Assembly: GCA_009392285.1 (NCBI GenBank)
Contig: VFGU01000012.1
Location: 100,045 to 164,044 of the forward strand
Direction: 5' to 3'
DNA from: SAR202 cluster bacterium
GTDB lineage: Bacteria; Chloroflexota; Dehalococcoidia; Lucifugimonadales; Lucifugimonadaceae
Length of the DNA: 64,000 nt
Shown: one piece after another, positions 1-9,131 of the stretch
Numbering within the stretch: the first letter of the stretch is position 1
Layout of the letters: each line of letters starts with the position of its first letter
Made by a program: the position numbers and the translations under genes
The notes under the pieces: model-generated
Database searches by the model: none
What the model was told of the DNA's origin: nothing
What the model saw: only the letters and a program-made list of their open reading frames with translations

Positions 1-192
1 TATTTTCTTTAATATATTTTTTCTAGAAGGGATAGATTCTATAATTTTTGATCTATTTTCTGCGGTCATATAAAACCATTTTGCAATTTCATTAGGTGTT
101 CTAAAACATCCTGTGCAGTAACTGTTGGACTGGTCATACTCACAAATATTAATACAGGGAGATACAATTTTTTCAAAAAAATCGAAAGTCAT
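1..192 (-). CDS. DUF1289 family protein, partial at left edge
   Basis: Absent from the ORF track because it runs off the window. Reading the minus strand from ATG at 192 gives 64 open codons to base 1. The protein contains SPCINICEYD, then YCTGCFRTPNEIAKW and YMTAENR. This Cys-rich pattern (CxxxC, then CxGC, then EIxxWxxMT) is the hallmark of the short DUF1289 (YdhL-like) proteins, probably metal-binding and of unknown role. The ATG directly follows the TAA of the mannonate dehydratase-like gene with no gap, so the two are probably co-translated. The C-terminus is outside the window. Confidence 0.85.
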   Translation of the reverse strand, partial: MTFDFFEKIVSPCINICEYDQSNSYCTGCFRTPNEIAKWFYMTAENRSKIIESIPSRKNILKKI

Positions 193-1161
193 TTAAGATT
201 TTTGAACTGCCTCAATTAATGCTTGAATATAACCCATCGCAAATGCTCTTCCTCTGTGCCCAAATGAGGTATCTTGGAATGTAGCAGGAACATGGTCGTC
301 TATGAAAAAACTATCATATCCAACTTCATGGTATATTTTCATGGCTTTATACATATCAACATAGCCTGTATTCACAAATTCTTCTTTAAATTTTGGAACT
401 TGCCCTGATACATTTCTAAAGTGAACATAAAGTATCTTTTTTCTTTCTCCAAAATATTGAATCATTTCGTAAATATCATCATTCATCTCTGAAAATGTTC
501 CTTGGCAAAATTCTATAGCGTTAGAATCTGACGGATAGATTTCTATCAACCTTTTATAAGCGTCAAAACTTCTAAACAGTTGAGGAATTCCACCCAAAAC
601 CGGCACAGGGGGGTCACATGGATGTATTCCAAGCCTAATTCCCTCTTCCTCTGCAATTGGAGTTATAATTTTAATCCAATATTCAAGGTTCTCCCACATT
701 TCTTCTTCGGTGTATTCTCTATTATGTGTAAGTGGATAATTTTGTGCTACATCATTATCAAATGCTGTTGCTTCTGCCTCACCTCTTATATATTCTGGTT
801 CAGTTCTCCAAACTTGAGATGGCATCCAGTTGTATCCAAAAATAGGAATGCCTGCCCTAGCAATATTTTTTATTGTATAGATCATGTTTTCTATTTGTTC
901 ATCTCTTTTGGGTCCATTTAGCATTACATCTTCATAAAATTTCGTAGGTACATTTTCAAGAGCGCTCAATTTCATTCCGTAGTTTTCGACAGATCTTCTT
1001 AATTTGACCAAGTCTTTTAATTCCCACCTGTTGTTGTAGTCGGGAAGATGATTTTCCTTATCATTATTTTGGTTAAGTAAAATATCTGTAGCTCCATATT
1101 GCTGAGCAAACTTCAAAAATTCTGGCAATGGTTGATGAAATTGACCTAATCCACATCTCAT
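193..1161 (-). CDS. Mannonate dehydratase-like TIM-barrel enzyme (UxuA family)
   Basis: 322 aa protein of the UxuA family, which dehydrates D-mannonate to 2-keto-3-deoxygluconate in hexuronate catabolism. Family landmarks are visible: HPCDPP (canonical HPDDPP), EFCQGTF carrying the metal-ligand Cys, YVHFRNV with its metal-ligand His, GYVDM, and a late DDH motif. It is shorter than E. coli UxuA, and its HPCDPP departs from the usual HPDDPP. A paralogue lies at 46131-47195 and keeps the canonical motif. The two may differ in substrate, so D-mannonate specificity here is inference. The gene is followed without a gap by the DUF1289 gene, and rsmG lies 23 bp upstream on the same strand. Confidence 0.75.
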   Translation of the reverse strand: MRCGLGQFHQPLPEFLKFAQQYGATDILLNQNNDKENHLPDYNNRWELKDLVKLRRSVENYGMKLSALENVPTKFYEDVMLNGPKRDEQIENMIYTIKNIARAGIPIFGYNWMPSQVWRTEPEYIRGEAEATAFDNDVAQNYPLTHNREYTEEEMWENLEYWIKIITPIAEEEGIRLGIHPCDPPVPVLGGIPQLFRSFDAYKRLIEIYPSDSNAIEFCQGTFSEMNDDIYEMIQYFGERKKILYVHFRNVSGQVPKFKEEFVNTGYVDMYKAMKIYHEVGYDSFFIDDHVPATFQDTSFGHRGRAFAMGYIQALIEAVQKS

Positions 1162-1184
1162 AGATTCTCCTTGACTGATTTTTT

Positions 1185-1880
1185 TTATTTTAAACTTAAT
1201 GGGTCTTTTTGGGGAGTTCCTGGCTTTCTAGGATATTTTTTAGGAGTAGAGCAAACTTTTTTCCATCCTACAATTGAAGAATATTTTGTTGTAGTTATAT
1301 AGAAAAATAAATCACCGCCAAGTAATTTAACACTATACTCAGATGTAATAATTTCTTTAGATATGTTAAGCCCTTTTATAGAAATTATTGAGCCTCCTGT
1401 TTTGGCAAATGGGATTGTAATTTCAGCTAATGTTGATAAATTGGCGACCCCCCTAGACAAGACAAGATCAAATTTTTCTCTGTAGGACTTTTCATGAGCT
1501 ATTGTTTCAGCCCTATCATTTATAATATCTACTTCTAGACTTAAGTCATTGCATGCGGAAGCAATAAATTCACATTTTTTTGTATTCGATTCGATAAAAG
1601 TGAGATGGAAATTAGAATTAATTATTTTCAAAGGAATCCCTGGTATTCCTGCTCCACTTCCTATATCTACAACACTTAAACTTTTCTTGCTTGAGGATAG
1701 ATTTATTATATCCAAAGATTTTATACTTTCGTATGCCAGAATGTTTTTTATGCTTTCTAGGTCTTTTAATCCAGTCAGATTAAATTTCTTATTTGATTCA
1801 TAAATCTTCTTTGAAAAAAGAGTTAATTTTTTTTCTTGATCGGTTGTTAAAGGGATATTTAAATTCTTTTCTATTATCAT
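1185..1880 (-). CDS. rsmG: 16S rRNA (guanine-N7) methyltransferase RsmG
   Basis: 231 aa Rossmann-fold methyltransferase that makes m7G527 in 16S rRNA using SAM. The SAM-binding motif VVDIGSGAGIPGIPLKI is at about residues 70-86, followed by the acidic FIES loop and LVLSRGVANLSTLAE, which is typical of RsmG/GidB. Length is normal. The C-terminal 20 residues are Pro/Lys-rich (TPKKYPRKPGTPQKDP), as in many RsmG proteins. It is divergent from the FGE gene, with only 31 bp between the two starts, so any promoters overlap. The usual mnmG partner is not in the window. Confidence 0.93.
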   Translation of the reverse strand: MIIEKNLNIPLTTDQEKKLTLFSKKIYESNKKFNLTGLKDLESIKNILAYESIKSLDIINLSSSKKSLSVVDIGSGAGIPGIPLKIINSNFHLTFIESNTKKCEFIASACNDLSLEVDIINDRAETIAHEKSYREKFDLVLSRGVANLSTLAEITIPFAKTGGSIISIKGLNISKEIITSEYSVKLLGGDLFFYITTTKYSSIVGWKKVCSTPKKYPRKPGTPQKDPLSLK

Positions 1881-1911
1881 TACACTTAAATTATATAATT
1901 TTGGTAATTTT

Positions 1912-2841
1912 ATGTCTGATGCATGTTGTGCTCCTGATGAGCAAAATAGAAATAATTCAATAAATACTTCTCCTAATAACTTTAAACCATCAGAAGAAGT
2001 TGAAATATTAACGAGCCATATTAAAGGTGGATGGTTTTCAATGGGGTCAGATGCTAAAAATGTTTTTCCTGGAGACGGAGAGGGGCCAGTTAGAGATATA
2101 TTTGTTGATGATTTTGATATATCTACATTTGCTATCTCAGTAAAGGAGTTTGGTGAATTTGTAGATAAAACAAGTTACTTAACAGATGCAGAAAAATATG
2201 GCTGGTCTTTTGTTTTTTTTGATCAATTAAAGTCAACTGATTATGATCAATCTGTCAAAGATGCTCCATGGTGGATCAAGGTAGAGAATGCTTATTGGAA
2301 TAAGCCAGATGGGAGTACTGATGCTATAGAAAGTATCCCAGATCATCCAGTAACTCATATATCTTGGAGTGACGCTAATGCTTATTGTGAGTGGAGTAAC
2401 ACAAGATTACCTACTGAAGCAGAGTGGGAATATGCCGCAAGAGGAGGTTTAAAGCAGAATATATTTCCTTGGGGGAATGAATTTTTAGTTGATGGTGAAT
2501 TAGCATGTAATATTTTTCAAGGAAACTTTCCTGATCAAAATACGGATCCGGAAGATACTAAATTTACAGTTCCTGTGGACTCTTATGTACCAAATAAATA
2601 TGGTCTTTATAATGTAGTAGGAAATGTTTGGGAATGGACCCAAGATTGGTTTTCTAGGTTCCATAATTTAGAAATAAATGTTAATCCTCAAGGTCCAAAT
2701 GAAGGAAGCACTAAAGTTATAAAAGGCGGTTCTTTTTTATGCCATGATAGTTATTGTAATAGATATAGGGTTTCTGCAAGAACTAGCAATTCTGTAGATT
2801 CTTCAACATCAAATATGGGATTTAGAGTTATAAAAAATTGA
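1912..2841 (+). CDS. Formylglycine-generating enzyme (sulfatase-activating)
   Basis: 309 aa FGE-sulfatase domain protein. It oxidises the active-site Cys of type I sulfatases to formylglycine. It is a true FGE rather than a generic relative such as EgtB: the catalytic block GGSFLCHDSYCNRYR has both active-site cysteines (about C277 and C282), followed by SSTSNMGFR, matching the SUMF1-type active site. Also seen are FSMGSD near the start, the core RLPTEAEWEYAARGG, and NVVGNVWEWTQDW. The N-terminal CCAP is common in bacterial FGEs. No sulfatase gene is in the window, so its substrate is encoded elsewhere. The stop overlaps the TTG start of the next gene by 4 bp (TTGA), so the two are coupled. 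Confidence 0.9.
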   Translation: MSDACCAPDEQNRNNSINTSPNNFKPSEEVEILTSHIKGGWFSMGSDAKNVFPGDGEGPVRDIFVDDFDISTFAISVKEFGEFVDKTSYLTDAEKYGWSFVFFDQLKSTDYDQSVKDAPWWIKVENAYWNKPDGSTDAIESIPDHPVTHISWSDANAYCEWSNTRLPTEAEWEYAARGGLKQNIFPWGNEFLVDGELACNIFQGNFPDQNTDPEDTKFTVPVDSYVPNKYGLYNVVGNVWEWTQDWFSRFHNLEINVNPQGPNEGSTKVIKGGSFLCHDSYCNRYRVSARTSNSVDSSTSNMGFRVIKN

Positions 2842-3854
2842 AAAGACTTTTTACCTTTTTAATCATAATTAATTTATCAATTTATTCATGTGGCATAGAG
2901 AATGAAAAGAATTTAAATAATTTTGTTTCAGATAAACAGAAGTTCAGTATATTTTTATATGAAGTTAATTCAATTTACGATCTTTTTAAAGAAAGATATG
3001 GCTTTTCTAAAATTAGCGAGGAACATAAACTAATAAAAGATTTATTATTAGATGAAATTTACAATAATGATTTAGATTATATTTTTGATATTGTATTTCC
3101 TTTGCCGGAATTTACTGTTGGTTACTCACCAAAACTTTTGGTTATATCTCCTAGGGACAGGATATATAGAGAGGATGAGTTGCTTCTAGTCCACGATCTA
3201 TCCTTAGAAGAGATTGAAAGCATTGAATCAGCGGTTCAAGAAAAAATTGATTATTCATCTGTTGTAGTTAGTATTGGAGGAGTCGCTGCATACCCATCAA
3301 TTATTAAAGAAACTAATAATTATGGGAATTTATTTAAATCACATGCTCATGAGTGGTTGCATCAATATTTAATTTTTTTTCCTTTAGGAAGAGCTTATTT
3401 CGATGATCCGAAAATGAAAACTGTAAATGAAACTTTAGCAAATATTTATTCTGAAAGACTTTTGTTAAGCATATGCAGTAAGGATATTAGGTTAAAAGAC
3501 AAGATATGTGATGATAATAAACTGACCAGCGATTTCAATTATGGTTCATTCATAAGAAATTTGCGACTTGAAGTCGATAAGTTACTCGAATCGGGGAAAA
3601 TATCTGAGTCAGAAGAATTAATGGAATCTGCAAGAATGAAACTAGAAAATGAGGGATATTATATAAGAAAAATAAACCAAGCTTGGTTTGCTTTCAATGG
3701 GACTTATGCAGATTCACCTACCTCATCTAGCAATATAGACCTTGAGATCGAATCATTTATAGAATCTCAAGAATCTATTGGTGTCGCCATAAAAAAACTA
3801 AGGAAAGTAAAAAATTTTCAAGAATATGAAGTTCTTATTTCTCAAAAAAAATAA
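2838..3854 (+). CDS. Lipoprotein, putative gluzincin-like metallopeptidase
   Basis: 338 aa protein that I cannot assign to a named family. It has a signal peptide ending in a lipobox-like SIYSCG, so it is probably lipid-anchored and extracytoplasmic. At about residues 170-180 it has SHAHEWLHQYL, an HExxH zinc motif (HEWLH). About 20 residues later comes NETLANIYSE, whose Glu could be the third ligand of a gluzincin-type metallopeptidase. The remainder is acidic and mostly helical. The start is TTG at 2838, overlapping the FGE stop. Co-transcription with FGE hints at a link to exported sulfatase metabolism, but that is conjecture. Peptidase activity is inferred from the motif only. Confidence 0.6.
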   Translation: MKRLFTFLIIINLSIYSCGIENEKNLNNFVSDKQKFSIFLYEVNSIYDLFKERYGFSKISEEHKLIKDLLLDEIYNNDLDYIFDIVFPLPEFTVGYSPKLLVISPRDRIYREDELLLVHDLSLEEIESIESAVQEKIDYSSVVVSIGGVAAYPSIIKETNNYGNLFKSHAHEWLHQYLIFFPLGRAYFDDPKMKTVNETLANIYSERLLLSICSKDIRLKDKICDDNKLTSDFNYGSFIRNLRLEVDKLLESGKISESEELMESARMKLENEGYYIRKINQAWFAFNGTYADSPTSSSNIDLEIESFIESQESIGVAIKKLRKVKNFQEYEVLISQKK

Positions 3855-3892
3855 TCGCGAAAAAAAATGAATCTTAGTGATATAATGATTTT

Positions 3893-4996
3893 ATGATTAT
3901 TAGATCAGCAATTTCAAAATTAAAAAATAGTTTCGTCTATAGGCCACCCTCAGGTGACAAGAACGAAGAGCCTTCTTTAGAGGAGTTGCTCGGAAAACTT
4001 AATTTTAAGATTCCTAAGATACCTGGCCTAGGAGGCGGTTCTCCTTTTCTAGGGTTGATTATTATTGCTGTGATAGCAGTGTTATGGATTGCCTCTGGTG
4101 TTTATACAGTTTCTCCTGACGAAAAAGCGGTATTAAGAACTTTTGGTAGATATGTCTCAACTACTGATCCAGGATTGAGGTGGCATTGGCCAGGCCCGAT
4201 TGGGAATACTGACATAGTTGCTGTTACTAAGACTAGAAGAATGGAACTAGGTTTTAGAGGATCTGAAGTACAGGCAGGTATTTTTCAAGAGGTTCCTGCT
4301 GAAGCAAATATGATTACAGGAGATGAAAATATTGTTAAAGCACAGGCAGTAATCCAATATCGAATTAGTGACCCAAAAGCATACCTCTTTGATGTAGATG
4401 ACCCAGGTGAAGGGGATAGGGATATTAACGAGGGCCAACCGGATGGTAAGACTCTTAGAGATATTGCTGAAACTACCTTGAGACAAGTTGTAGGTTCTAG
4501 AAATATTGACGATATTTTAACTACTGAAAAAGAAGCAGTTCAACAGGAAGTTTTAACTAAAATGAGAGAGATAAATGCTGCATATAAAACTGGAATAGAT
4601 GTCCAGCAGGTTTTATTACAGAATGTAAATCCTCCTGCCGAAGTGCAAGATGCCTTTGAAGATGTGGTAAGGGCACGAGAGGATAGAGATAGGATTATCA
4701 ATTTGGCTGAAGCATACCAAGCAGAACAAATTCCATTAGCTCAAGGTAAAGCAGCAAGAGTTGTTGAGGCAGCAGAAGCATACAAAGAAGGAAGATTACA
4801 GATTGCTCAAGGTGAAGCTGCAGGATTTGAAGAATTATTAAAAGCTTATTCCCTTTCTAAGGATGTAACTAGAACAAGGCTATACCTTGATGCAATTGAT
4901 AATATTTTGCCGAGAGTAAAGAAGTACATTATTTCTGACTCAGCGTCTGCACTACCACTTCTTCAACTTGATGGTAAATCTGGAGGTATTGAATAA
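3893..4996 (+). CDS. hflK: HflK, SPFH/prohibitin-family membrane protein
   Basis: 367 aa. HflK and HflC form a membrane complex that surrounds and modulates the AAA protease FtsH. The N-terminus has a Pro/Gly-rich segment (KIPKIPGLGGGSP), then one transmembrane helix (LGLIIIAVIAVLWIASGVYT), then the SPFH domain beginning SPDEKAVLRTFGRYV and DPGLRWHWPGPIG. A coiled-coil Glu/Ala-rich tail (QGKAARVVEAAEAYKEGR) follows. The TAA stop directly abuts the ATG of hflC. ftsH is not in the window. Confidence 0.92.
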   Translation: MIIRSAISKLKNSFVYRPPSGDKNEEPSLEELLGKLNFKIPKIPGLGGGSPFLGLIIIAVIAVLWIASGVYTVSPDEKAVLRTFGRYVSTTDPGLRWHWPGPIGNTDIVAVTKTRRMELGFRGSEVQAGIFQEVPAEANMITGDENIVKAQAVIQYRISDPKAYLFDVDDPGEGDRDINEGQPDGKTLRDIAETTLRQVVGSRNIDDILTTEKEAVQQEVLTKMREINAAYKTGIDVQQVLLQNVNPPAEVQDAFEDVVRAREDRDRIINLAEAYQAEQIPLAQGKAARVVEAAEAYKEGRLQIAQGEAAGFEELLKAYSLSKDVTRTRLYLDAIDNILPRVKKYIISDSASALPLLQLDGKSGGIE

Positions 4997-6061
4997 ATGA
5001 GAAAGACATTGATTCCAATAGCTGTAGTTTTGGTCTTCCTTTTCATAGGATTGCCTCAAGTATTTTTCGTAGTTGATGAAACTGAATTGGCTATTGTGAC
5101 TAGATTCGGTGCGTTTCAAAGAGACTATCAAAGTCCGGGATTAAAGATAAAAACTCCAATAATTGAAAATGTAACTAAATTTGATAAAAGATTATTAAGG
5201 ATTGATGCTCCACCAACTAGTTTGCTAACTAAAGATAAGAAAAATCTAGTAATAGATGCTTATGCAAGATATAAAATTGTTGACCCTCTATTGTTTTTTC
5301 AAGCAATTGGAAATGAGTTGCAGGCAGAATCAAAATTAGGAGATATAGTTAATTCAAGATTGAGGGATGAGGTTGCGCAAGATGACCAGGAAGAAGTAAT
5401 TTCTGAAGTTAGAGAGTTGATTATGAATAGAGTAACAAAAGCAAGCAATCTTGTTGATATAAGCAGGCAAGAAGCAATTAATTTGGCAGGAGGATTAACT
5501 GACTCTTCTCTAAAGATTGAACTTATTTCTAAATCTAATGTATCTGATTCAAGGCCAGCAACTAGCCAGGAAATTGAACAGATGAAAACATCTCCATCGC
5601 CCTCTGAATTAGAAGGATTTGAAATTAGATATAAGTTGCCTCTAATAGATGTTTTTGGTGCAGAGATTATTGATGTAAGAATAAAAAGAGCCGACTTTCC
5701 AGATGCAATTCAGAATTCTGTGTTTGCTAGAATGCAAGCCGAACGAGAGAGAATTGCTAGTGGTCTTAGAGCTGAAGGAGCACAAAGAGATGCTGAAATA
5801 AGAGCTAATGTTGATAGACAAGTTACTGTGCTAGTTGAAACTGCCGAGGGTACTTCTGCAAGATTAAGAGGTGAAGCAGAATCAGAGGCTATAGCAGTTT
5901 TGGCAGAATCTCTTAACAAAGATCCTGAGTTGTATGCATTTAAGAGATATTTAGAGACCTATGCTAAGTCATTAAATGAGGAGGATACAATTGTTCTATC
6001 GTCTGACAGCCCTTTATTTAAATATCTAAAAGATCAAAGTTATGCAGAGATTTTAGAATAA
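4997..6061 (+). CDS. hflC: HflC, SPFH/prohibitin-family membrane protein
   Basis: 354 aa partner of HflK. An N-terminal transmembrane segment (LIPIAVVLVFLFIGLPQVFFVV) precedes the SPFH domain starting VDETELAIVTRFG. Then come SPGLKIKTPIIENVTKFDKR and an Ala/Glu/Arg-rich coiled coil (SGLRAEGAQRDAEIRANVDR). The order hflK-hflC and the zero-base junction are typical of this operon. The gene ends 31 bp before the convergent trpF stop; no clear hairpin terminator is visible in that gap. Confidence 0.92.
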   Translation: MRKTLIPIAVVLVFLFIGLPQVFFVVDETELAIVTRFGAFQRDYQSPGLKIKTPIIENVTKFDKRLLRIDAPPTSLLTKDKKNLVIDAYARYKIVDPLLFFQAIGNELQAESKLGDIVNSRLRDEVAQDDQEEVISEVRELIMNRVTKASNLVDISRQEAINLAGGLTDSSLKIELISKSNVSDSRPATSQEIEQMKTSPSPSELEGFEIRYKLPLIDVFGAEIIDVRIKRADFPDAIQNSVFARMQAERERIASGLRAEGAQRDAEIRANVDRQVTVLVETAEGTSARLRGEAESEAIAVLAESLNKDPELYAFKRYLETYAKSLNEEDTIVLSSDSPLFKYLKDQSYAEILE

Positions 6062-6092
6062 TCCTAACGTCACTAACATAGTAAAAATCAAT

Positions 6093-6716
6093 TTATTTTT
6101 TAGATAACTCTAAAAATTTTTTAATCTTTTCTATATCTTTAACTCCATTAGTTTCTACGCCTGATGAGGTATCAACACCATATGGTGAAAAATCTTTGAT
6201 AAGGGATTCTATATTCTTTATATCTAGTCCTCCAGATACTAATACATTAGTTAGGCCTATAACATTTTTTGCTTTATTCCAATCAAATTTATTCCCTGTA
6301 CCTCCAAGTTTTTTATCATGGTAACTATCCAAAACTACATAGTTATGCACCAATAAAGCTTTTTGTACGTAGTCTAAGATTTGATCTGAACTATCTGATT
6401 CTCTTATTCTTATTTGTCTTATAGAAGGAATGCTTACATCAAAATCTCTGTCTCCACAAAGTTGTATCATGTCTAAATCAGTTTCATCTAAAATCCCATC
6501 AATTTCAGATAAATCTTGATTGCCAAATAATCCAACAGACTTCACTTTTGATTCTGGAAATTTATTTTTTATATTATTTGTTATTTCTAAGCATTCTTGT
6601 GTCCCTATTTCTCTTTTTGATCCATTTACAAATATAAACCCAATATAATTTGCACCATATTTAACAGCGGCTTCAGCAGCCTCTATACTCCTGATCCCAC
6701 AAATTTTTACTTGCAT
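6093..6716 (-). CDS. trpF: Phosphoribosylanthranilate isomerase
   Basis: 207 aa (beta-alpha)8 enzyme for the Amadori rearrangement of phosphoribosylanthranilate in tryptophan synthesis. It starts MQVKICGIRSIEAAEAAV, where Cys is the general base. It retains GANYIGFIF, VLDSYHDKKLGGTG and the phosphate-binding LVSGGLDIKN and GVDTSSGVE motifs. Length is normal for a monofunctional TrpF. It is the last gene of the trp operon and overlaps the trpC end by 10 bp. Confidence 0.95.
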   Translation of the reverse strand: MQVKICGIRSIEAAEAAVKYGANYIGFIFVNGSKREIGTQECLEITNNIKNKFPESKVKSVGLFGNQDLSEIDGILDETDLDMIQLCGDRDFDVSIPSIRQIRIRESDSSDQILDYVQKALLVHNYVVLDSYHDKKLGGTGNKFDWNKAKNVIGLTNVLVSGGLDIKNIESLIKDFSPYGVDTSSGVETNGVKDIEKIKKFLELSKK

Positions 6717-7510
6717 TTTTTTACACTTGATAATTGCTTAATATGGCTCTGTATATTGTTATTAATCAGTATAGATTCTCCAATCAAAACAGCATCGGCT
6801 CCTGCATTAGCCATTCTTTTAACATCATCAATATTCTTTAATCCGCTTTCTGCGATTAGAATTTTATCTTTAGGGACTGCAGGAGCTAATTTTTCAAAAA
6901 CATCCAGAGATGTTTCAAGATTATTTAAATTTCTATTATTTATTCCGATGATATTCGCTCCATGGTTCAAAGCGATATCTAATTCTTTTTCGTTAAACAC
7001 TTCTACAAGAGGTGCAATAGAAATCTCTGAGCACAAATTTAATAATGATTTCAGTTTATGTTCTTCTAATATTGAAACTATAATCAAAATCGCTGATGCA
7101 CCATTTGTGGCTCCCTCTAAAATTTGATATTCATCGATTACGAAATCTTTTTGTAAAATCGGTGTATTCATTTTTCTACCTATTTCACTTATTTTCTTTA
7201 GATCAGATATTGAGCCACTAAACTTTGTTTTTTCAGTTAAGATTGAAATCGCTGATGCACCATTATTTATATAATCTAAAGCAAATTCTTCAAGATCAAT
7301 ATTTTGATTAATTTCTCCCGCTGAAGCCGAAGATCTTTTAATTTCTGCAATTAGAGCAACATTCGAAGAATCGAATATTGATAAAAAGTCAGATGCCGAA
7401 TAATTTTCTATAGATTTATCAAGAACACTAATCGGTGATTTAACTTTATTTTCCTCAACTAGTTTCTTTTTGTAATTTAATATTTTTTCTAGAACGTCTC
7501 CGTATTTCAT
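6707..7510 (-). CDS. trpC: Indole-3-glycerol phosphate synthase
   Basis: 267 aa TIM-barrel enzyme that converts CdRP to indole-3-glycerol phosphate. Motifs are LIAEIKRSSASAGEIN (catalytic Lys and phosphate contacts), LQKDFVIDEYQILEGATNGA, GINNRNLNNLETSLDV and LIAESGLKNIDDV, then AGADAVLIGESIL. It is separate from TrpF rather than fused as in E. coli. It lies 3 bp after trpD. trpA and trpB are not in the window and must lie elsewhere. Confidence 0.95.
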   Translation of the reverse strand: MKYGDVLEKILNYKKKLVEENKVKSPISVLDKSIENYSASDFLSIFDSSNVALIAEIKRSSASAGEINQNIDLEEFALDYINNGASAISILTEKTKFSGSISDLKKISEIGRKMNTPILQKDFVIDEYQILEGATNGASAILIIVSILEEHKLKSLLNLCSEISIAPLVEVFNEKELDIALNHGANIIGINNRNLNNLETSLDVFEKLAPAVPKDKILIAESGLKNIDDVKRMANAGADAVLIGESILINNNIQSHIKQLSSVKKCK

Positions 7511-7513
7511 TAA

Positions 7514-8566
7514 CTAGTCCATTTTGTTGCTCAAATTTATTAGTTCTAATAATTTTGATTGAGCAGCGCCGCTATCAATAGAGATTTTTGCCATTTCAGC
7601 TGCGTCATGAAAACTATCAGTTTTACCAGAAGCAACTAATGCCGAAGCAGAATTAATCACTACCGCATTTCTTCTTGATGCAATTGGACTATTATCTAAA
7701 GGGTCAGAACCTTTTCCATCAAATATATCTTTTATAGTTTCAGCGCTTTCAGAAATACTATCAACAACTAAATTGGTTAAATTTGATTCTGGAAGCCCAA
7801 AGTCAGATATTCTTGCTCTCCTTCTCTTTACAGAGTCTCCTGACACTTGCCATATGGTTGTATTTCCTTCAATACTTACTTCGTCAAGATTATTATGACC
7901 ATTTACAACTAATGAATTTTTAGTGCCAAGAATTTTTAAAGCCTCTGCTACTTTTTCTGCAGCTTCATAATTAGATATTCCTATCAACTGATTAGATGCG
8001 CCTGCAGGGTTTGTAAGCGGTCCTAATATATTAAAAACAGTAGGAACTCCCACCTCTCTTCTTAATGGTGATGCAAATTTCATTGCTGGGTGAAACGATT
8101 GAGCAAAAATAAAACCTATACCAATATCTTCAATACATTTTTTAACTGAGTATGGAGATAGTGTTATTTTTACACCCATTTCTTCAAGGACATCAGCGCT
8201 TCCTGATGATCCAGATATTGCTCTGTTTCCGTGTTTAGCAACTTTAACTCCAGCACCAGCAACCACAAATGCAACAGATGTAGATATATTGAAAGTCTTT
8301 AAACCATCTCCGCCTGTTCCGCATGTATCTAGTAAAGGCTCATCAAGTTCTACTTTTAATGATTTCTCTCTCATCCCTGTGGCAAGCCCTGCTATCTCAG
8401 TGGAAGTCTCACCTTTCATTTTGAGCCCCATAATAAATGATCCAAATTGAGCAGGAGTAACATCTCCTCTCATTATCTCATCCATTGTAGAGTTAGCTAA
8501 TTCAAAAGATAAATCTTCATTTTTTGAAATCAATTTTATTGCTTCTATTATATTTTTGTTTTCCAT
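7514..8566 (-). CDS. trpD: Anthranilate phosphoribosyltransferase
   Basis: 350 aa. It joins anthranilate to PRPP. The N-terminal helical domain is followed by the PRPP-binding DTCGTGGDGLKTFNIST, then VAKHGNRAISGSSGSADVLE and FNILGPLTNPAG. All diagnostic TrpD motifs are intact. Its ATG overlaps the trpG stop by one base (TAATG), implying translational coupling. It is not fused to TrpG. Confidence 0.96.
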   Translation of the reverse strand: MENKNIIEAIKLISKNEDLSFELANSTMDEIMRGDVTPAQFGSFIMGLKMKGETSTEIAGLATGMREKSLKVELDEPLLDTCGTGGDGLKTFNISTSVAFVVAGAGVKVAKHGNRAISGSSGSADVLEEMGVKITLSPYSVKKCIEDIGIGFIFAQSFHPAMKFASPLRREVGVPTVFNILGPLTNPAGASNQLIGISNYEAAEKVAEALKILGTKNSLVVNGHNNLDEVSIEGNTTIWQVSGDSVKRRRARISDFGLPESNLTNLVVDSISESAETIKDIFDGKGSDPLDNSPIASRRNAVVINSASALVASGKTDSFHDAAEMAKISIDSGAAQSKLLELINLSNKMD

Positions 8567-9129
8567 TATTTACCTAGAAAATTTTTTATCATTTCCATGC
8601 CAAACTCTGTAAAAATTGACTCAGGATGGAATTGTATGCCTTCTACGTTGTATTCTTTATGTCTAACACCCATTATAACTCCACTATCACTTCTTGCAGA
8701 AACCTCTAATTCTTCTGGCAAGGTTTCTTCTTCTATAGCAAGTGAGTGATATCTTACTACTTTAAGAGGGTTTTTTATATTTTTAAAAATACCTTTTCCG
8801 TCATGTGTAATTATTGAAGTCTTTCCATGTTTTATTTCGCCTGCATATCCGACCTTTGCTCCAAATGTTGAGCCAATACATTGATGTCCTAGGCAAACTC
8901 CTAATATAGGAACTTTATCTGCCATATGTTTAATTAATTTTTCCGAAATTCCTGCATTTTCTGGATTTGAGGGGCCAGGAGATATGACTATTTTTTCAGG
9001 ATTTAAAGACTGAATTTCTTTGATACTTATTTCGTCGTTTCTGAATACATTAACTTCTGCGCCAAGATCAATCATGTATTGAAAAAGGTTATAAGTGAAA
9101 CTATCGTAATTATCTAATAAAACAATCAT
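8566..9129 (-). CDS. trpG: Anthranilate/aminodeoxychorismate synthase glutaminase subunit
   Basis: 187 aa class I glutamine amidotransferase that feeds ammonia to a chorismate-using partner. The oxyanion strand is VISPGPSNPENAGIS, the nucleophile elbow is LGVCLGHQCIG (Cys), and the His-Glu pair is in GIQFHPESI. It is the only glutaminase in the operon yet follows two TrpE-like genes. It may serve both, as the dual-function PabA/TrpG of some bacteria does. It starts 2 bp after the second trpE-like gene. Confidence 0.94.
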   Translation of the reverse strand: MIVLLDNYDSFTYNLFQYMIDLGAEVNVFRNDEISIKEIQSLNPEKIVISPGPSNPENAGISEKLIKHMADKVPILGVCLGHQCIGSTFGAKVGYAGEIKHGKTSIITHDGKGIFKNIKNPLKVVRYHSLAIEEETLPEELEVSARSDSGVIMGVRHKEYNVEGIQFHPESIFTEFGMEMIKNFLGK

Positions 9130-9131
9130 AT

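Noticed and set aside
6711-7127. 138 aa plus-strand ORF opposite trpC
   Set aside because: trpC is strongly conserved on the other strand and the ORF has no motif.
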